Numbered from the stretch's first letter, positions 7,331 to 16,375 are shown. The stretch: DNA of 36,451 nucleotides from Deltaproteobacteria bacterium (GCA_027858995.1 JAQIBP010000104.1:1-36451), one strand, 5' to 3'. The notes: a model not told the origin generated them from the letters alone. A program made the numbers and translations.

Positions 7331-9352
7331 TTATCCTTCAAGTGCCTGACGTGACGCCATATCCATGAGAACTCTATCCCTTGCCTTATCAATACCAAGC
7401 TCTTTTCTCTTTTTATCGATATGGTCGATCATTAGCCATGCATGTTTGATTGGATCAGGTTCCACATCCCATTTGCCGCCGTAAATACCTTCAAGCTCCT
7501 TGGAGATGTAGTCATGGAAAACAGGTGCACCAGATGTTGGCAGATATCCGCCAAATACAGTATAAACACCAGATGTTACAAAATAGTGACCAATTGAAAT
7601 GGCTTTTTCACTCATCCACTCAGGTGCGCTTCCTGCAGCAGGAATATCACAAAGATCAGTGCCCATGCCTCCGGCAGCAATCATCTCTGTTGCAGCAAGA
7701 AGGATTCTGGAGTTATCCACACAGGAACCAAGGTGCAGAACAGGAGGAATGCCAACTGTTTCACAAACCTCAGCAAGGCCTGGTCCACAATAAACCTGAG
7801 CTGCTTCAGGGGTGAGAAGGCCATGTATAGCAGAAGTAATGGCATCACATCCTGTTGTCAGTACCAGAACATCATTTTTAATAAGTTCTTTGATAACCTT
7901 GATATGGGTTTCATCTAACCTTGATCTGGCATTGTTACATCCAACAACACCTGCAACACCACGGATTCGACCATTAATGATATTGTCGTTCAATGTGTAG
8001 TAAGTGCCTCTAAAAGTTCCACCAAGGTGATATTGAATAGATTCAACACCAAATCCTGCAATCTGAGTGGTTTTATACTGAGGAATCATTACTTCTGAAC
8101 CACGGTTTTCAAAGTTATCAATGGCCATTTTAACGATTCGTTTTGCATCATCCATTGCATAATGTTCATCAAATTCAATGTGAATAACGTTTTCTTGTTC
8201 CATCTTTGCAATGGGATGGGTTGTAATCAGATGTGTATGGAAACATTTTGCCACATTGGCAAGGTTCTGCATAACACACTGGATATCAACTACCATTGCA
8301 TCACATGCGCCTGTAATGATGGCAAGTTCCTGCTGGAGGAAGTTACCCGCAGTTGGTATACCGTGTCTTTGAAGCATTTCATTAGCTGTACAGCAGATAC
8401 CGCCAAGCTGAATACCCTTGGCGCCTTTTTTCTTGGCATAGTCAAGCATTTCCTGGGACTGGGCAACAGCAACAATAACTTCTGAAAGTACAGGCTCATG
8501 ACCATGGACAATGATATTAACATGATCTTCTTTCATGATGCCAAGGTCAGCTTCACTCTGGAGAGGGTAGGGAGTACCGAACAAAATGTCCTGAAGATCG
8601 GTTGCCAGCATGGAACCACCCCAGCCGTCAGCAATTGCACATCTTGTGGATTGTTTAATGAGGTTTTTGTAATCCTGGTCAACACCCATGTGGGTACGAT
8701 GCATGATTTCCACAATTTCCCTGTCAATGTTTCTGGGGAGAACGCCGTTTTTCTTCCATTTTTCATAAAGAGCTTTTGGAGCACGTTTCAGATAAAGGAC
8801 TTCTCCTTCAGCTTTTCCCCACTCATTCATGGCAACTTCAGCAACTTCAAGGGCAATTTCATCGGTGTCCCTGTCGAGAGTTTCGCCATCTTTTTCAATG
8901 GTGGTGGCAACACCAAGATGGCCAGCCACGGCAATAAGTTTTGGAATGTCTTTAATTTGATAATCAGCAGTCTCTTTTCTTGCAGCTGATAGAAATACTT
9001 CAGCAACTGATCTGCCGTGATCTGAATGGGCAGCAGCTCCTGCTGCAACCATTCTTGCAAAGTTTCTTGCTGCAATGGTATTTGCTGTGGCACCGCAAAG
9101 ACCTTTTCTTGTGTCTTCGCCTTCAATGCCACCTTTTGGTAAGGGAAGCCTGCATGGTCCCATTGAACAATTTTTACAGCAAATTCCCTGTATACCGATT
9201 GCACAGGGCTTCATGTTCATTGCCCTGTCAAAGATAGTGTCTATCCCAAGTTTTTGTGCCTGGGCTATCATTTCCTGGGCTGATTTTCCATATGCTGCTT
9301 GTGTTGGATCAGCAAGTTTTGGTGCTTTTACTACTTTTTTTGTTTCTGCCAT
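7331..9352 (-). CDS. acsA: Carbon monoxide dehydrogenase catalytic subunit (CODH/ACS beta subunit)
   Basis: A 673-residue Ni-Fe CO dehydrogenase that interconverts CO2 and CO for acetyl-CoA synthase. N-terminal cysteines at 50, 58, 59, 62, 67 and 86 (CCKNCSMGPC core) are the D/B-cluster ligands. Downstream motifs GGICCTANE, GVVGCNNAR, LTTGCDAI and LGSCVDNSR supply C-cluster ligands. It is of the AcsA/CooS family, and adjacency to acsB argues for a channel-linked CODH/ACS partner rather than a stand-alone CooS. GAGGAGG lies just upstream of the ATG. No CooF-type ferredoxin gene is nearby. Confidence 0.95.
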   Translation of the reverse strand: MAETKKVVKAPKLADPTQAAYGKSAQEMIAQAQKLGIDTIFDRAMNMKPCAIGIQGICCKNCSMGPCRLPLPKGGIEGEDTRKGLCGATANTIAARNFARMVAAGAAAHSDHGRSVAEVFLSAARKETADYQIKDIPKLIAVAGHLGVATTIEKDGETLDRDTDEIALEVAEVAMNEWGKAEGEVLYLKRAPKALYEKWKKNGVLPRNIDREIVEIMHRTHMGVDQDYKNLIKQSTRCAIADGWGGSMLATDLQDILFGTPYPLQSEADLGIMKEDHVNIIVHGHEPVLSEVIVAVAQSQEMLDYAKKKGAKGIQLGGICCTANEMLQRHGIPTAGNFLQQELAIITGACDAMVVDIQCVMQNLANVAKCFHTHLITTHPIAKMEQENVIHIEFDEHYAMDDAKRIVKMAIDNFENRGSEVMIPQYKTTQIAGFGVESIQYHLGGTFRGTYYTLNDNIINGRIRGVAGVVGCNNARSRLDETHIKVIKELIKNDVLVLTTGCDAITSAIHGLLTPEAAQVYCGPGLAEVCETVGIPPVLHLGSCVDNSRILLAATEMIAAGGMGTDLCDIPAAGSAPEWMSEKAISIGHYFVTSGVYTVFGGYLPTSGAPVFHDYISKELEGIYGGKWDVEPDPIKHAWLMIDHIDKKRKELGIDKARDRVLMDMASRQALEG

Positions 9353-9425
9353 TAGAGGTTCCTCCTCATAATTAATATATAATATGGTTGTGCAGTCAAA
9401 TTTGTTGCAGCAACCTTTCTAAATC

Positions 9426-10961
9426 TTACCTGTTTCGTTTGTGAGCAATGTCCAGAAGGGCAATGATTTTTTCAAGCATATCTTTCTGAACTTTGGCTGC
9501 TGTCATTTTAACCTTGTCTTTTGGTTTGGCTTTAGCCTTTGTAGCATGTTTTGCTTTTTCAGCAGCTCTTTTTTCTTTTAAAGCTTCTGCATCAGCATCA
9601 CGTTTGGCAACTGCATCTTTAACAGCTTGTTTTTCTGCTTCTATTTTTGCTTTTGCATCGGCCTCTTCTTTGGATTTTGCATCAGCAGCAGCTTTCTCTT
9701 TAGCCTCAGCATCTGCTTTTGCCTTTGCTTCGGCATTAAGTTTAGCCTTAGCTTCTGCTTCTGCCTTAGCTTTTGCTTCAACTGTAGGATCAACAGCAGG
9801 AGCAGCAGGTGCTTCTTCTTTAGCAGGTGCAGCTTCTTTTTTAGGCGCTGCTTTTGCAGCAGGGGCAGCCTTTGCAGCAGGGGCAGCCTTTTTAGCTGGA
9901 GCAGCTTTCTTTTTCTCTTCTTCAATGGTCAGGTCAACCTTGGGTGACAATGCTGCAAAATCAATATCAACATCATCAAGTTGTTTTGTAATTGGCGCTA
10001 CATCCATGGCAGAGCCGCCGGCATAAAGAAGATCAATAAATGCCTTGGCAAGCTTGATGGATTCAGGGTGGCGCATAATCAGAATGCTTGAACCTGACAG
10101 CAGATACGATACAGCACCGACAGCTTCCATTAGAATGGGCCGTTTTTCAGGGTCGCCAAGTTCAGGAGCCTCTGCTACACTCTGTTTTGCCTCCTTGCAT
10201 TTCCACACTTCATTTCCAAGATTGTTGATCATTGGATTCTGAAGTTTGTCATCCCCTTGAGTCATTGCTGCCTGATTCAAACGCTCCATTACTGAGTAGG
10301 AGTATTCAAGACCATAGCCAAGACCACCTGTTGTAGGATCAGTAATAACATTACCAAGGTTTACTCCAAGGTTTTCAAGAAGAATGTTAACCTGTTTGGC
10401 AAGGTTTACATCAATGGGAGAAGATGAGATCAGAGTATGACCATATCCCATGGCTGAAGCTCCGATTCCTTTATGGTTCTTCTCTTCAACAGGTCCGAGA
10501 ATCAGGTTTTCACCTTCACACTCCTCACTGATTTTTTTAAGAACTTCTTCATCCTTAGCTGGAACAGCACATCCCCATATAATCAGGGGAACGTTGATTG
10601 CCTTTAAAACTTTTTTAACTGTTGCAGCGGCATCATCAGCACTTGCATCCTTGTCGTTAGGATCAATGCTTTTGAGCTGCAGTACAATTGCCTGTGCATC
10701 ATAATCTTCTACACATTTTTTTGCCCATGCTGCTGTATTTGACATAACACCCTTGAATGGTGCTGTGGCAGCTTCCGGCCAGTCCTCAGGTTCCATATCC
10801 CATATTTCCATTGCAACAATGGGTTTATTGGGCATTTCTCCTTCAAACTGATAAAAAGGATAACTTGTTTGACCTCCGACAGTAAGGGCATTGTCACCTT
10901 TTCCAATGGTGACGCCTTTAATACTACCAGCATAAGTTTCTTTGGTTATTTCAAATCCCAC
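9426..10961 (-). CDS. acsD: Corrinoid/iron-sulfur protein small subunit with a long Ala/Lys/Glu-rich C-terminal extension
   Basis: Residues 1 to about 346 are a normal AcsD (CODH/ACS delta subunit) TIM barrel (DPTTGGLGYGLEYS, RHPESIKLAK), partner of AcsC in methyl transfer. The family is usually a little over 300 residues; this product has 511. From residue 347 it changes to repeats of KKAAPA and AKAAPAAK, then a charged stretch of EAKAKAEAE type predicted to be a long helix or coiled coil, and ends with a short helix KDMLEKIIALLDIAHKRNR. The frame is continuous, with no stop or shift. The start is GTG with AGGAGG 5 nt upstream. It is the first gene of the operon. The tail resembles TolA- or histone-H1-like linkers; its role is unknown (tethering is one possibility). 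Confidence 0.92.
   Translation of the reverse strand: MGFEITKETYAGSIKGVTIGKGDNALTVGGQTSYPFYQFEGEMPNKPIVAMEIWDMEPEDWPEAATAPFKGVMSNTAAWAKKCVEDYDAQAIVLQLKSIDPNDKDASADDAAATVKKVLKAINVPLIIWGCAVPAKDEEVLKKISEECEGENLILGPVEEKNHKGIGASAMGYGHTLISSSPIDVNLAKQVNILLENLGVNLGNVITDPTTGGLGYGLEYSYSVMERLNQAAMTQGDDKLQNPMINNLGNEVWKCKEAKQSVAEAPELGDPEKRPILMEAVGAVSYLLSGSSILIMRHPESIKLAKAFIDLLYAGGSAMDVAPITKQLDDVDIDFAALSPKVDLTIEEEKKKAAPAKKAAPAAKAAPAAKAAPKKEAAPAKEEAPAAPAVDPTVEAKAKAEAEAKAKLNAEAKAKADAEAKEKAAADAKSKEEADAKAKIEAEKQAVKDAVAKRDADAEALKEKRAAEKAKHATKAKAKPKDKVKMTAAKVQKDMLEKIIALLDIAHKRNR
9480..9923 (-). repeat. Low-complexity coding repeat encoding the AcsD tail
   Basis: The DNA consists of irregular repeats such as GCAGCAGGGGCAGCCTTT (twice near 9857-9890) and GCTTCTGC/GCTTTTGC units. 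It encodes Ala-Pro-Lys repeats followed by Ala-Lys-Glu heptad-like repeats inside acsD. Length variation between strains would be expected from slippage. Confidence 0.7.
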
Positions 10962-11467
10962 TTTTACCTCCTACAATTATTAAAGATAGTTACGAGTTGG
11001 GGGTTAAAATCAGACAGATTAGATATTACCAACAAAAGGTAAATATACAATGGAATAGTTAGTCCAAAAATATTAAATATTAAATTGAAAAGTTCTTCCA
11101 TATTTTCCTGTCTTAAATATATACAATAAATCATTTTTAACAACACTTTGATTTATAATTTGTGGGCTTTTTTGTCAATAGATGAGCAAATTTAATGAAT
11201 TTGCTGTTTATCTCCGAAAAAGCCTTATATAACAAGGTATCACAACATTTTTCCACAAAGTGGCATATTGATGAATGGAATTTAATTTATAAATTGGAAT
11301 TCCATTGGCGAAAGAAGTTGATTTTTTATTTTTTATTTAATAGGTAGAAGTTGCAGTTAAAAATTTTATGACCAGAAAATATAATTTGGTCTTATCATTA
11401 ATTTGGTCTTATTATTGATTTTATAAACGACTCTGTATTTGAGTCCAAACTAATAAAGGAGTATATC
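10962..11467. promoter_or_regulatory. Bidirectional regulatory region between the acs operon and fhs-folD
   Basis: About 506 bp without a credible gene. For acsD, TTGTTA (11138-11143) and TATATT (11116-11121) are separated by 16 bp on the minus strand, a plausible sigma-70 promoter with a 5' leader of about 150 nt. Palindromes are AGCAAATT-N5-AATTTGCT (11185-11205) and AATGGAATT-N15-AATTCCATT (11274-11306). Near fhs a 17-bp unit TAATTTGGTCTTATNAT is tandemly duplicated (11382-11415), and GACTC-N7-GAGTC lies at 11429-11445. These are candidate operators. The regulator is not encoded nearby. Confidence 0.5.
11382..11415 (+). repeat. Tandem 17-bp direct repeat upstream of fhs
   Basis: TAATTTGGTCTTATCAT is followed immediately by TAATTTGGTCTTATTAT (one difference). 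It ends 52 bp before the fhs start codon, so it could bind a regulator in tandem. A GACCA/TGGTC inverted pair (from 11370) overlaps the first copy. Confidence 0.6.
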
Positions 11468-13243
11468 ATGGCATTAGATCCAACCAAACATTTAGACTGG
11501 GAAATTGCAGAAGATGCAGAAAAAGACATGCTTAAAATCTATGAAATAGGCGAAAAACTGGGGCTTACAAAAGACGAGCTTCTTCCCCAGGGGCACTATA
11601 TTGGTAAAATAGATTTTATGGCAGTAATGGAACGTCTAAAAGATAAACCAAACGGAAAATATGTTGACGTAACAGCGATCTCTCCCACTCCTCTTGGTGA
11701 AGGCAAATCAACATGCGCAATGGGACTTGTTCAGGGTCTTGGAAAAATTGGTAAAAATGTCTGCGCTGCCATTCGTCAGCCTTCAGGCGGACCGACTATG
11801 AATATCAAGGGTTCTGCCGCAGGCGGCGGTCTTGCACAGTGTATCCCTTTAACACCATTTTCTCTTGGATTCACAGGCGATATCAATGCAATCATGAATG
11901 CCCACAACCTTGCAATGGTTGCTTTAACTTCACGTCTGCAGCATGAAAGAAATTATACAGACGAACAGCTTGAAAGACTGTCCGGCATGAAAAGAATAGA
12001 TATCGATCCTACCAATGTGGAAATGGGATGGATTATGGATTTTTGCTGCCAGGCATTAAGAAATATCATTATCGGTATTGATGGTGTTAACGGCAAAGCT
12101 GATGGTTTCATGATGAAATCAAAATTTGGTATAGCAGTATCTTCTGAAGTTATGGCTATTCTTTCCATTGCTACAGATCTTAAGGATATGCGTGAAAGAA
12201 TGGGCAAAATTGTTGTGGCCTATACTAAAAAAGGCAAACCTGTAACAACAGAAGACCTCCAGGTTGCCGGCGCCATGACAGCATGGATGGTGGATGCTCT
12301 TAACCCATCATTAATGCAGACACTTGAAGGTCAGCCAGTTATTGTTCATGCAGGTCCTTTTGCAAATATCGCCATTGGCCAGAGTTCTATTATTGCAGAT
12401 AAAGTCGGTCTGAAACTTGGCGACTACCATGTTACAGAATCAGGCTTTGGTGCAGACATTGGATTTGAAAAATTCTGGAACCTTAAATGCCGTTATTCAG
12501 GTCTTAAACCAGACTGCGCAGTTGTTGTTGCAACTATCAGGGCACTTAAATGCCATGGTGGTGCTCCTGTTCCAGTACCTGGAAGAGCAATGCCTGAAGA
12601 GTATGGTTCAGAAAATGTTGAGTGGGTTGAAAAGGGTTGTGCCAACCTTATCCATCATATCAGAAACGTCAGAAAAGCAGGTATATCTCCTGTTGTCTGT
12701 ATTAATGCATTTTATACTGATACAGATGCTGAAATTGAGAAAGTACGTGAGCTCAGTGAAGCAGAAGGTGCAAAAGTTGCTCTTGCCCGTCATTGGGAAC
12801 ATGGCGGCGACGGTGCCATTGAATTTGCCAATGCTGTTGTGGAAGCTTGTGACGAGCCTACAGAATTTAAATTTCTCTATGAACTGGATATACCTGTTAA
12901 AGAGAGAATTGAAATGGTTGCAAAAGAAGTTTATGGTGCTGACGGTGTTGATTACTCTGCTGAAGCGGAAAAAGCTCTTGCCAGAATTCAGGCTGATCCT
13001 GAGTTGGCAGGAATGGGACTGTGCATGGTAAAAACCCATCTCTCCCTGTCTGACAATCCCGCACTTAAGGGTGTGCCAACAGATTGGAGACTGAACATCA
13101 GAGAAGTCCTCACATATGGTGGTGCAGGCTTTATAGTTCCTGTTGCAGGTGCTATCAGTCTTATGCCTGGAACAGGTTCAAACCCGGCATTCAAGAGAGT
13201 TGATGTTGATGTTGAAACCGGTAAAGTTCAAGGTGTATTCTAA
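11468..13243 (+). CDS. fhs: Formate-tetrahydrofolate ligase (formyl-THF synthetase)
   Basis: A 591-residue enzyme of the methyl branch: formate + ATP + THF gives 10-formyl-THF. The ATP-binding loop TPLGEGKST is at residues 74-82. Other hallmarks are [31 protein letters not shown] and [14 protein letters not shown]. The length is slightly over the usual 555-560 residues because of a longer N-terminus. AAAGGAG sits 6 nt before the ATG. It is divergent from the acs operon and followed by folD, together providing the C1-THF steps. The later step enzyme MetF is not in this window. Confidence 0.96.
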   Translation: MALDPTKHLDWEIAEDAEKDMLKIYEIGEKLGLTKDELLPQGHYIGKIDFMAVMERLKDKPNGKYVDVTAISPTPLGEGKSTCAMGLVQGLGKIGKNVCAAIRQPSGGPTMNIKGSAAGGGLAQCIPLTPFSLGFTGDINAIMNAHNLAMVALTSRLQHERNYTDEQLERLSGMKRIDIDPTNVEMGWIMDFCCQALRNIIIGIDGVNGKADGFMMKSKFGIAVSSEVMAILSIATDLKDMRERMGKIVVAYTKKGKPVTTEDLQVAGAMTAWMVDALNPSLMQTLEGQPVIVHAGPFANIAIGQSSIIADKVGLKLGDYHVTESGFGADIGFEKFWNLKCRYSGLKPDCAVVVATIRALKCHGGAPVPVPGRAMPEEYGSENVEWVEKGCANLIHHIRNVRKAGISPVVCINAFYTDTDAEIEKVRELSEAEGAKVALARHWEHGGDGAIEFANAVVEACDEPTEFKFLYELDIPVKERIEMVAKEVYGADGVDYSAEAEKALARIQADPELAGMGLCMVKTHLSLSDNPALKGVPTDWRLNIREVLTYGGAGFIVPVAGAISLMPGTGSNPAFKRVDVDVETGKVQGVF

Positions 13244-13275
13244 GATAAATTAGTTATAACCTTAAGGTCAGAAAC

Positions 13276-13349
13276 TGAGGTATGAGGTGTGAGTAATGAG
13301 GAAAGCAAAATTTGCAGTTATCTTTTCAAATCTCACAACTCAAACCTCA
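13276..13349 (+). other. Long imperfect hairpin between fhs and folD
   Basis: TGAGGTATGAGGTGTGAG (13276-13293) pairs with CTCACAACTCAAACCTCA (13332-13349), 16 of 18 positions, with a 38-nt spacer that itself contains GCAAAATTTGC. The G/A-rich then C/T-rich arms look like a dispersed intergenic repeat; it could stabilise fhs mRNA. Confidence 0.5.
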
Positions 13350-13378
13350 AATCTATAAAATAAACGGAGGTTTATAAA

Positions 13379-14266
13379 ATGACTGCTAAAATTATAAGCG
13401 GTACTGAAATAAGAAAAGATATCCTTGCAGAGATCAAAGTAGAAGTTGATCAGATGAAAGAGAAACACGGTAAGGTGCCAGGACTTGTAACTATCCTTGT
13501 GGGATCAAGCCCTGCTTCCATTTCTTATGTTACTTTAAAGGTTAAGACTGCGATCAGTCTCGGGTTCCATGAAATCCAGGATGATCAGCCAGAAGATATT
13601 TCTGAAGCTGATCTTCTTGCACTGATTGATAAATATAATAATGATCCTGCCATCCATGGTATCCTTGTGCAGCTTCCTCTGCCAAAACAGATTGATGACA
13701 AAAAAGTATTAACTGCCATTAATCCTGACAAAGATGTTGACGCATTTCATCCTGTGAATGTGGGCCGTTTGATGATCGGCGGTGATGAAGCAAGATTTCT
13801 GCCCTGTACTCCTGCAGGTATCCAGGAGATGATCGTAAGATCCGGCACTGAAACATCAGGAGCTGAAGTTGTTGTTGTGGGAAGATCCAATATTGTTGGA
13901 AAACCCATTGCAATAATGATGGCACAAAAAGGTGTTGGTGCAAATTCTACAGTAACAATAGTTCATACCCGCACCAAAGATCTTGCAGCACACTGCAAAC
14001 GTGCTGATATCCTTATTGTTGCAGCAGGTGTTCCTGATCTTGTAAAACCAGAATGGATCAAGCCCGGCTCAACAGTTATTGATGTTGGTGTAAACAGGGT
14101 TGGCATGAATAAAGAGACAGGCAAAGCAATTTTGAAAGGTGATGTTGATTTTGAAAAAGCCAAAGAGATTGCCGGTGCAATTACACCTGTTCCAGGCGGT
14201 GTTGGCCCCATGACCATTGCCATGCTCATGAAAAATACATTGAAATCAGCAAAGTTGAGCCTTTAA
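13379..14266 (+). CDS. folD: Bifunctional methylene-THF dehydrogenase / methenyl-THF cyclohydrolase
   Basis: A 295-residue FolD converting formyl-derived methenyl-THF to methylene-THF with NADP. The catalytic signature SYVTLKVKTA (Tyr and Lys), the folate motif QLPLPKQID, PCTPAGI, the nucleotide-binding GRSNIVGKP and the C-terminal TPVPGGVGPMT are all present. CGGAGG precedes the ATG by 8 nt. Co-directional with fhs (135-bp gap containing a hairpin) and followed by a strong terminator, so fhs-folD is likely a two-gene unit. Confidence 0.96.
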   Translation: MTAKIISGTEIRKDILAEIKVEVDQMKEKHGKVPGLVTILVGSSPASISYVTLKVKTAISLGFHEIQDDQPEDISEADLLALIDKYNNDPAIHGILVQLPLPKQIDDKKVLTAINPDKDVDAFHPVNVGRLMIGGDEARFLPCTPAGIQEMIVRSGTETSGAEVVVVGRSNIVGKPIAIMMAQKGVGANSTVTIVHTRTKDLAAHCKRADILIVAAGVPDLVKPEWIKPGSTVIDVGVNRVGMNKETGKAILKGDVDFEKAKEIAGAITPVPGGVGPMTIAMLMKNTLKSAKLSL

Positions 14267-14268
14267 TA

Positions 14269-14306
14269 TTTATAATTATGTAAAATTTAATTTACATAAT
14301 TATAAA
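14269..14306. repeat. AT-rich perfect palindrome after folD
   Basis: TTTATAATTATGTAAA (14269-14284) is the exact reverse complement of TTTACATAATTATAAA (14291-14306), with a 6-nt loop. It begins 3 bp after the folD stop and directly precedes the GC-rich terminator. Confidence 0.6.
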
Positions 14307-14312
14307 CTAATA

Positions 14313-14352
14313 AACAAAGCCCGGATCAGATAGTTCTGATCCGGGCTTTGTT
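14313..14352 (+). terminator. Rho-independent-type terminator of fhs-folD
   Basis: AACAAAGCCCGGATCAGA pairs perfectly (18 bp) with TCTGATCCGGGCTTTGTT around the loop TAGT. It is symmetrical, so it could act on both strands. The T-tract is interrupted (TTTGTTGT). Confidence 0.85.
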
Positions 14353-14603
14353 GTATTTCATACCGGAAGGAGAGTTCATTGACAAAGAAAATAGTGATTT
14401 CTTATTAGAACTCAGTGAAGATCATGGATGGAGGATAAATTTTTGTTCATCGGAAACGAATAAATAAGTCAACCCGTTGAATTTATATAACTATCATGCC
14501 CACAAATCCATTCTATTCTTGACTTTATCAACAACTTCTTTTATAACGACTCGGTTAATAAAATTAAATAAATGAAATAGAAAGTAGGGTAATCATAACC
14601 CAT
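14353..14603. other. Intergenic stretch with a possible gene remnant
   Basis: About 250 bp. On the plus strand a start-less frame (roughly 14358-14466) encodes ...FIPEGEFIDKEN... and ...SEDHGWRINF, which looks like real protein sequence, but it has no initiation codon with a ribosome binding site and ends at TAA. It may be the tail of a deleted gene; no family is recognised. The rest is AT-rich leader for the next gene. Confidence 0.3.
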
Positions 14604-15260
14604 ATGAAGAAAAAATTATTTAACACCACAGAAGGTCGAATCTTTTTAACAGGCCTCATACTTTCTTTATTGCTTTTAATTACAATCGGCTACTTTACGT
14701 ATATTGATATTGGAACCGCAAAAACATTGACTCTGGCTTTTTTTGCCCATACTTTTGGAGGGCGTGCAGCAGGGATTGGACTCTGTATCATGGAAGGATT
14801 CGGTCCTACCATCACAATTGCATATAACTTTTATCTTGAGGTATTAATTGTATGTTTTGCTTATTCAATCTTTGTGTTGACAACAAACAACTATATTCGT
14901 GTTATGTGGGTGACAAACCTCATCGAAAGGCTTGCCCAAAAAGCAGTAGAACAAAAAGATAAAGTACAATCTTTTGGTTGGATCGGTCTTTTCATCTTTG
15001 TCATGCTGCCTTTTCCGGTTACCGGACCGGTTATGGGATCTGTGATTGGGTACATGCTCGGGATTAACCTATTCAAGAACTTCAGTGCTACAGGTTCTGG
15101 AACCTTAGCAGCAATTATTATCTGGTTTTTCTGTTTTGATTTTTTAGAGCAGAGATTTCATGTAATTCAATATGTTTTTGCTGGCATTGTCATCCTGGCA
15201 TTACTCTCACATCGCAAAGCGATTATTAAATTTTTCGCAGGCAAAAAAAAGCTAAACTAA
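14604..15260 (+). CDS. Small multidrug export-like integral membrane protein (PF06695/COG2426 type)
   Basis: A 218-residue membrane protein with about five hydrophobic segments (near residues 14-34, 37-50, 75-95, 125-150 and 170-205). The conserved re-entrant motif FVMLPFPVTGPVMGSVIGYMLG is typical of the family annotated as small multi-drug export protein. The true substrate of this family is not established. It stands alone, between the folD terminator and the convergent glycerol operon, so the context gives no clue. The ribosome binding site is weak (GTAGGG about 17 nt upstream). Confidence 0.75.
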   Translation: MKKKLFNTTEGRIFLTGLILSLLLLITIGYFTYIDIGTAKTLTLAFFAHTFGGRAAGIGLCIMEGFGPTITIAYNFYLEVLIVCFAYSIFVLTTNNYIRVMWVTNLIERLAQKAVEQKDKVQSFGWIGLFIFVMLPFPVTGPVMGSVIGYMLGINLFKNFSATGSGTLAAIIIWFFCFDFLEQRFHVIQYVFAGIVILALLSHRKAIIKFFAGKKKLN

Positions 15261-15403
15261 AACTAATTTTATAACATGATCAAACCTGACCATTATCTTT
15301 TTTTGGCAGGCCAGCACAGTTTCTCCGCTTTTTAAAGAAACGTCATCAAATTCTGTGAATTATTTTCCACCTTCATCAATGGCATAGTTGGTTATTTTTT
15401 ATT
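15261..15403. other. Convergent intergenic region with a possible minus-strand gene remnant
   Basis: On the minus strand, a frame beyond the HdrB-like stop encodes NYAIDEGGK, a TAA, and then FTEFDDVSLKSGETVLACQKK. This reads like a degraded coding segment. No start site or family is recognised. Confidence 0.25.
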
Positions 15404-16207
15404 TCAGAGCGCAGCATCCAGAATTTGCGTAAAAAGAATAGGTGTAATATTGTGTTTTGTACACTCTTTTTGAAATTCCAGCTCACTGTATTGTATCTGG
15501 CAGTGGGTACAGGCTGTACAGATATAATCTGCCTTTGCTTCTATTGCCGCACTTAATTTGGAGTCAAGTATTTTCAAGGAGAGGTTCCTGTTTCTTTTTA
15601 AAATCGGGTTTCCGCAGCATTCAGTACTTTTTGACCACTCAACACTTTTATATCCGGTTATATTTATAAGTTCTTCAAAAATCTGCGGAACATGGGGATT
15701 ATCAAATCCTGTAACACTGAATGGTCTTAAGGCATGGCATCCATATTGGGTGACAACTCTTTTTTCCGGTAGCCTGTTTTTAATTCTCTTTTGAATTTGA
15801 GATATGCCAATAGCATTATATAAAAAAGAGAGAAGATGTTTGATTTTAGTATTTCCATCCCAGAAAAGATTTTCCCTTGCCAGCAGGCCATTGAATTTTT
15901 GTTTTAAATTTTTATCTTCTGTTTTATCCCCGAGCTGCTTCCACTGCAGGGATGCATATTGAAGCTGGCCATAGCAGCATTTACAGGGAGTTATAATATC
16001 AAGATTATATTGTCCTGCAATGGCAAGATTTCTTATGGATGAGAAGAGGGAGATTTCAAAATCATTGTCTCTTGCAGGATAACCGCAACAATTAAATGGC
16101 AGTTCAACAAGTTCAACTGAAAGCTTTTTCATGATTGATTTAAAGGATAGATCATACTCTTTTAAATAGAAATTGATTTTGCATCCTGGGAAATATGCAA
16201 GTTTCAT
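15404..16207 (-). CDS. HdrB-like CCG-domain iron-sulfur protein, electron-transfer partner of GlpAB
   Basis: A 267-residue soluble protein with two cysteine-rich CCG domains. The first has the elements YFPGC, FNCCGYP and PCKCCYGQ. The second has TQYGC, TECCGNP and CTACTHC. In HdrB such motifs bind noncubane [4Fe-4S] clusters that handle disulfide or quinone chemistry. In E. coli the CCG domains are part of GlpC; here they form a separate gene at the end of the glpA-glpB-membrane protein operon. It therefore probably completes a GlpABC-like complex. What the CCG sites reduce (menaquinone or a disulfide) cannot be read from sequence. It is separated from the preceding gene by a palindromic element. 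Confidence 0.85.
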   Translation of the reverse strand: MKLAYFPGCKINFYLKEYDLSFKSIMKKLSVELVELPFNCCGYPARDNDFEISLFSSIRNLAIAGQYNLDIITPCKCCYGQLQYASLQWKQLGDKTEDKNLKQKFNGLLARENLFWDGNTKIKHLLSFLYNAIGISQIQKRIKNRLPEKRVVTQYGCHALRPFSVTGFDNPHVPQIFEELINITGYKSVEWSKSTECCGNPILKRNRNLSLKILDSKLSAAIEAKADYICTACTHCQIQYSELEFQKECTKHNITPILFTQILDAAL

Positions 16208-16232
16208 GATTTATCCACCTTTATCTGGTTTT

Positions 16233-16375
16233 GACAGGCAGGTACAGAATAGATAATTTTTCCAAATTCAAGGCGAGAAAAAATTTTAACCACAGACATA
16301 CAATTAGTATTTCGAGGATTAAAATTTTTTATCAACGCCGAAGTTGGAGAAATTAGCATTTTGTACCTGCCTGTC
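16233..16375. repeat. 143-bp imperfect palindrome (MITE-like element) at the 3' end of the membrane subunit gene
   Basis: The ends GACAGGCAGGTACAGAAT (16233-16250) and ATTTTGTACCTGCCTGTC (16358-16375) are inverted repeats (17 of 18). The interior is also nearly self-complementary: AATTTTTCCAA/AATTTCTCCAA, GGCG blocks, and AAAAAATTTTAA on both sides, converging on a centre near 16304. The right arm overlaps the last codons (QAGTKC) and stop of the upstream gene. This is typical of small non-autonomous elements or dispersed extragenic palindromes. No clear target duplication was seen. Confidence 0.7.

Noticed and set aside
9493-10026. Long Ala/Ser/Phe-rich plus-strand ORFs opposite the acsD tail
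   Set aside because: They are the antisense of the low-complexity Ala/Lys coding repeat and have no start signals.
10964-11146. 60-residue ORF upstream of acsD on the minus strand
   Set aside because: AT-rich, no convincing ribosome binding site, overlaps a likely promoter and has no recognisable protein character; treated as leader.
11382-11415. Tandem repeat as the start of a CRISPR array
   Set aside because: Only two abutting copies of 17 bp with no spacers; a regulatory direct repeat is more likely.
15404-15406. TGA at the end of the HdrB-like gene as another selenocysteine codon
   Set aside because: The frame runs only three codons (N, K, K) before TAA, there is no following Cys motif, and the protein already has normal HdrB length.
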